This document shows, piece by piece, positions 59,036 to 64,000 of a stretch of 64,000 bases of DNA. The notes under the pieces are model-generated. The model saw only the letters and a list, made by a program, of their open reading frames with translations, had not been told where the DNA came from and ran no database searches. This DNA comes from Larix kaempferi (Eukaryota; Streptophyta; Pinopsida; Pinales; Pinaceae). Numbering within the stretch: the stretch's first letter is position 1; each line of letters opens with the position of its first letter. Location: positions 248,001 to 312,000 of the forward strand of contig BSBM01002076.1 of assembly GCA_027924585.1 (NCBI GenBank), read 5' to 3'. Made by a program: the position numbers and the translations under genes.

Positions 59036-60886
59036 GTAAGCATCTAAATTGTTGCCTCATCTCGTCATTAAGTTTATAAATTGTTATGTTGCCCTAATCT
59101 AAAAATAGTTGTAAATGAAATGCCAAAACTTAAAATTTTAAAATTTTAATGAATTTTACATCCACCCCGTTAGACACAATGGCTCACCGATCACATCAAT
59201 CATCATTGTCACCTAAAAATATTTGTAAATGAAATGCCAAAACTTAAAATTTTAAAATTTTAATGAATTTTACATCCACTCTGTTAGACACAATGGTTCA
59301 CTGATCACATCAATCATCATTGTCACCCAACATATCTGTCTATAACATCATTCTGATTATCATTAATTTTCATAACCTAAGTAAGCATTATGTCCCTATT
59401 TCATGCTGCTCTAGATCGACATTTTGTTCATCGTATGTAGCCCCAATAATCATGAATTCATTATGTCCATACATATCATCAACATCTTAGTTCATACACC
59501 AGCAACACATTAGCATACTATAGCCCCAATTAATCCAAAGATAAAGGTTGAACTCTAATTTCTACTGTTGCTCCATAAACACCTCATAAATTATAAATAT
59601 ATATATGTATATATTTATTTAGACTTTCTTTTTCCCACCTAAACGTGGTCTTCATACCCACATCATCACCATTTTCTTTTGCTTCCAGCATGCTTGCACT
59701 AGCTTGTAACTCATGCCCGCAAGGGCCATATTTATGCCTTTGAACATGCCTAAAGCTAGACCTTCTTCAATTGCCTGCATGGTGGTCTTTGCCATGCCTC
59801 CAGGATGCCCACAGCTTCCACAAACATGCCTACCTATGCATCTTCAAGATGCCCACATGTCACCTTGTCCACATGCCTGCATGTCCATCAGCTTCATTTC
59901 TGGATGCCTGCAGATGCCATAATGGATGCTCACAATCTCCTTGCCAAGTGTCAACTTCAAGCTTCTTTGTTCACTTCAAGCTTCTTTGTTCACTTCATGC
60001 TTCTTTGTTCATGTAACTTTTTATCTCCAAGTCATCCTTGTCTAGGGTATTAGGACCAACTCCCAATGACCACAGTATGGGTCATTTGGCTCATTAGGTG
60101 TGCTAATTCCCATCACCTTGTCTTTTGTCTTGTCTTTTCCAAGTCCTTGTCAAGTCACCTTGTTTGCTTGTCGTCATGCCATTTACACCTTTGTCATTAA
60201 TGTTGTCATCAATGACAATCCTATTCACAAGATAATTCTGTCAGCCGCAACTCATTGGGATGCACCAACACCCCAACAACTATAGATTTACAAATGATAT
60301 TTCAGACTCTTCTTAAGTCTGCAGATTACATACATCATCAACCAGAGGCCCTCGTTTGTTTCCAAAGCACTTCATCATTCTCATCAAGCACTCATTATTC
60401 AATATAACTTCATTCTGTCCATTAGCAAATATCACCAATTAGATCACATCTTCATTATGTCATCATTATTCAAGTCATATCAATCTGCTGCCATATCTCC
60501 ATTCATACACTTGACACTGTCCATATGCACATCACAACATTATGCACATATCATTAGTCATTTCTTCATCATTCTACCAGCATGTCTTCATTCTGTCCAT
60601 CAATAGTCTGCCTCAGTTTAACCAATAAAAATACATATCTTTGCCACATCATCATGGTCTTTATGCTTGCATGGTCTCCACCCTTATGCCCTCAATGACC
60701 CATAATGTATGCCTGCAATGGTCATATGAAATGATATTTATGTTTGTAATGTATGCTTGAGATGATATTTATGTTTGTAATGTATTCATTCTTGCACAAA
60801 GATTGTACATTTTTCATTTTTGAGAGATGTCATTATAGTACATGTATACATTTCTAATGATTTTTATTTTTATTTTTTGTTTGCAG
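59036..60886. other. Putative first intron or intergenic DNA, with tandem repeats
   Basis: A 114-bp tandem duplication lies at about 59101-59328 (GTAAATGAAATGCC at 59111 and 59225). Three 19-bp repeats of ACTTCAAGCTTCTTTGTTC lie at 59954-60010. ATGCC/CATGCC words at 59700-59930 create spurious Cys/Met/Pro-rich ORFs. No gene is supported. Confidence 0.5.
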
Positions 60887-60894
60887 TGACGACC

Positions 60895-63337
60895 ATGGAT
60901 GCCCACTCTGACATCCAAAGAGAAATTTAGAGGCTCAGATAAATTCGAGCCTCAATTACTATTGTTGATGACAAGCATGTTATGCTTGCATCTAATTTGG
61001 ATGCAATGATAGAGACCTTTAGTGGGTCTAATGGTGCTTTGCAAGATATTTCCACATTCAGAGAAAGAAAGAGGCAACAATATGCGGATGGACTTAGCTA
61101 CAGAGAAGTCAAGAAGTTAAAAATCCCAAAAGAACAAATATTTTCCCTATTTAGAGATCCACGGGATGGTGAAGTCCCTAATGCAAACAAAAGGCACATT
61201 TCTATTTAGTGGTGTACATATCAACCATTCATAGATAACTGGATGGACCGATGGTACATGGTGTTTGATGCACCACCACACAACAACAGGGAAATTCCTT
61301 TGTATTTTCTGAGAAAGATGTACGCAGAGTTTGTGCTGGGGAAGCATGTTAACTATTTTGATATCGTGGAGTACTAGGGTGTTGAGATGGGGATGCCTTA
61401 ACAATGTCCCAATGCGAGGCACATAGATCCCAATATCCCAGTAGTTCCACCTCGTAGGAAGCTACCAAGGCCAGATGTGTTGCCTGCACATCAGTTGGTG
61501 CCAGAAACAAAAGAGTCATTCCTACTGTTGGCATAGGCGGTTGTTTTCCATAGCACGTATCTTCATGGTACGCACCAGGTAGGCCCATCAGAGTCACTAT
61601 CTATGGGTGGAGTAGAGCCAGCACCTGTCGGTGGGGTAGATCCACCACCTCCTGGTGGGGTAGAGCCACCACCTTCCAGTGGCCGAGGAGCATCTAGTAG
61701 TGGCACTGTACCTACACAGCCATCAGCCCCACCCATGCACAGTATGCGGCCATCCTTGCTTTGGTCATGTCCGAACAAATGATACCTTTATTGGGTATTT
61801 CATGCAGGTAAGTAAGTGGTTAACAATTTAATGTCATTTTTTAAATTATATTTCCTTACTATACACATATATATAGATTGCTAATATTTTTAATGGTTTT
61901 AAAACTTATAGTTACTACAAGAAGGGCACGGGGTTGAAGACCTTTGCACTGATGATGTAGAGCATAGTCCAGAGGCTCATGCACCAGCACCACATGATGA
62001 TGATGATGATGTTTCCATACTTTCAGTGACAACAACTCACAATGAGGTAACTATTTCAACACGACATTATTTTAATACATGAGTAGATCCAGTTAACAAT
62101 TTAGTGTCATTTGTAAATTATTTTTCCTTACTATACACATATATAGATTGCTAATATTTTTAATGATTTTAAAAATTGTAGTTGCCACAAGAAGGGAATG
62201 AGGGCCAAGAGGCTCATGCAGTAGAACCTTCTGAGTTACAAGATGTTGTCATACCTTCAGCGACAACATCTCATGCTGAGGTAACTATTTCAACATGACA
62301 TTATTTCAACACATGTTATTTTTTTATCACATGTTACTTAATTAATGCTACACGATCTAATATTTACAATTTTCTAAATTGTAGGTTGTATATCCCCATC
62401 AGATAGAAATGATTTCATCTAGTGAGCTCCCCCCCGGCGGGAATACAATCGATAGCGTGCTCGCAAAGACAAAATGGACGGCAGACCATTTCTTAGAATT
62501 GTTTGACGTATATAGTACATCGATATGTATTTCATCATTTTTAGTTTGTTAATGCATGCTATTCCATTGACCAATGCATTTCTAACTACGTCAGTATTAG
62601 TGATTGTAGCCTCCAGCAGATATACGTTCGATATTGTCAACAGTTCGATCTCCCTGTAGTCCCAACGTGCAAAAGGGACAAGTGTACAAGAGAGGCTCCA
62701 CTCCTAGAAAGAATGTGAATGTCCTCTATAGCAGACACATGAGAGATCCATCTACCCCTGACCTAACAAAGGTCATTGATGCTGCAGTCAGTGCCGCATC
62801 TACAATAACCACGAGTCATACGGAGGTAACTATTTGGACAATCACAATGCATAGTATTTAACCAGGTTACTATATTGTTTATTCATGCATGTCTAACTAT
62901 TTCTCAATTTGGTGATTGTAGCCATTAGCGGCATAAGTGCCCGGCCCCTCTGCTCAATCCATGGTTCTGACCAGGTCTCCTCTTGCGGAGAGATATTCAT
63001 TAATGACTAAGTTTTTTATTCAATTTACCCAAACATGTTGATCAATGTTGAATTGTTGAATTAATTGAGATATGATCTTTTATTTGCAAAGCACAACTAT
63101 AGAGATGCCTTCCATGAGCACACCGCTCACATCTATACCCCATGAGGACTTGGTGAGTGTTTGTCATAAATAATTTGGCCATAAGTTAATTTTTTAAGTT
63201 TGTTGATGGTAGGGTATTAGTGCAGTTATTTGATAGAAATAATGATTTTTTTGCAGACTTCTGAGATGCTGAGCGATCCCAGGGAGATGGTCGATAGAGG
63301 AAAGTTAGGGAAAAAAAAGAGAAAGATTGATTTTTGA
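60895..63337 (+). pseudogene. Unrecognised multi-exon gene with duplicated exons and nonsense codons
   Basis: Eight exons with GT-AG borders: 60887-61807, 61912-62046, 62182-62280, 62385-62507, 62610-62825, 62922-62974, 63092-63152, 63257-63337 (stop). Exons 2-5 and 8 are whole codon sets (45, 33, 41, 72, 27); exons 6 and 7 share a split codon. Exon 1 encodes DDKHVMLASNLDAMIETF, RERKRQQYADGLSYREVKK and a GGVEPPP repeat. It has about six in-frame stops, all TAG or TAA where Gln fits, and probably a frameshift near its end. Exons 2, 3 and 5 end alike (SVTTTHNE, SATTSHAE, TITTSHTE) and exons 2/3 also start alike (LLQEG/LPQEG), showing exon duplication. The basic tail KKKRKIDF could be a nuclear signal. 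Family unknown; it may be element-derived. Confidence 0.65.
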
Positions 63338-64000
63338 TGTTGCATAGTCTTGGATAGATGTATTTTGACATACATGTACACATTGTTGTACTTAGAGATA
63401 CATGTACATTGACAGGCCATTTTAGGGCCGGCTACTTTCCCATATTTTGTATTACAAACATTCAACTATCAATATATTCCATATTTTCTCTTGAGTTTCG
63501 ACTTGTGCTTGTGATGATTCATATCTTCCACAAATTGATAAATTATGCTATTGAAATTTATAAAATTACATTTCAAGCAATTTTTATTCTCTTACATTTA
63601 TTGCATTGATCAAGTAACATCTCACCATTGTGTTATGAAAACATTATCTTAATGGAAAAAACTAATAATATCTTTCAATAGTTCAATGAACTTAGTACAT
63701 GCATGCTAATTTGATATCTAATTTAAAATTGTGTTTTTTGTCAACTCCAAGGGTTCACACCCATTGATCATGATTATGGTTGCAAGGAAAATATGTTGCA
63801 AGGAAAAAACCTCTGTCATAATAGTAACATGCTATGCATACCATCAATGTAATCCTATGACATTTTCAGACAATAAGAGGAAGTCCAATAGATGCTACAC
63901 ATTTCATCAATGCTATTGTATTTCATCAAACTATACATACATGAGCATCTATGCAGTTCAATTGAATGGAAAGGAATGCATAACTAAAGTGTAATAAAAT
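63338..64000. other. 3' flank, nothing recognised
   Basis: AT-rich sequence. It probably begins with the 3' untranslated region of the preceding gene (ACATGTACA words near 63371-63411). No gene, RNA or element end can be supported. Confidence 0.5.

Noticed and set aside
59713-60053. Cys/Met/Pro-rich ORFs
   Set aside because: Created by repeated ATGCC words and 19-bp tandem repeats.
1-64000. TAG/TAA read as Gln (a variant genetic code)
   Set aside because: Frameshifts and lost catalytic residues accompany the stops, and the intact 697-aa gene and intact RNase H ORF use normal stops and Gln codons. Methylation-driven decay explains the pattern better.
1-64000. CRISPR arrays, bacterial operons, ribosome binding sites
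   Set aside because: The DNA is plant nuclear in character. The regular repeats seen are directly adjacent tandem units without spacers.

Overview
The window looks like repeat-rich nuclear DNA from a land plant with a large genome, most likely a seed plant and plausibly a conifer. That placement is an inference from AT-rich intergenic DNA, nested LTR retrotransposons, plant-type LINEs and GT-AG introns; no diagnostic host gene fixes the species. Most coding sequence is retrotransposon-derived and broken. The best intact host-type gene is an intronless ORF at 52648-54741 encoding an unrecognised multi-pass membrane protein of 697 aa.

Layout: 1-2415 holds a plant L1-like LINE ORF2 on the minus strand, running off the window edge. 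3.6-4.9 kb is a second, jockey-like LINE remnant on the plus strand. 5.2-6.05 kb is a repeat with a CT microsatellite; a copy lies inverted at 48.6-50.4 kb. 6.4-11.4 kb is mostly non-coding, with a SINE-like tRNA head and short tandem duplications. About 11.4-16.1 kb plus 38.97-40.86 kb are pieces of a minus-strand Ty3/gypsy element (possible LTR, gag and protease remnants).

That host element is split by a complete Ty1/copia element at 16097-38968 (LTRs 591 and 578 bp, TSD GATTC/TATTC). The copia element is itself split within its gag-pol frame by a complete Ty3/gypsy Tat-like element at 18135-33782 (two 977-bp LTRs, perfect TSD CTGCT, tRNA-Arg-type primer site). The order of insertion is therefore gypsy (minus), then copia (plus), then Tat (plus). 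LTR divergence agrees: about 97% identity by eye for the inner pair, lower for copia. The Tat-like element has gag, protease, reverse transcriptase/RNase H and integrase, then a separate second RNase H ORF, then an antisense ORF whose three segments join in frame across two GT-AG introns, and clusters of a hairpin-forming GCGGTACTGT motif.

42868-44740 is a compact 1.87-kb non-autonomous LTR element (213-bp LTRs, perfect TSD GAATA, minus strand). 46.1-48.6 kb is a decayed gene of an unrecognised family. 50.8-52.3 kb holds diverged repeats leading into the promoter of the membrane-protein gene. 55.4-56.05 kb is a C-rich minisatellite and 56-58.2 kb very AT-rich DNA. 58.9-63.34 kb is an unrecognised multi-exon gene with clean splice sites, duplicated exons and several in-frame stops.

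Across all decayed units most in-frame stops are explained by C-to-T change (CAG to TAG, CAA to TAA, CGA to TGA) or its complement (TGG to TGA/TAG), as expected for heavily methylated, silenced plant DNA.
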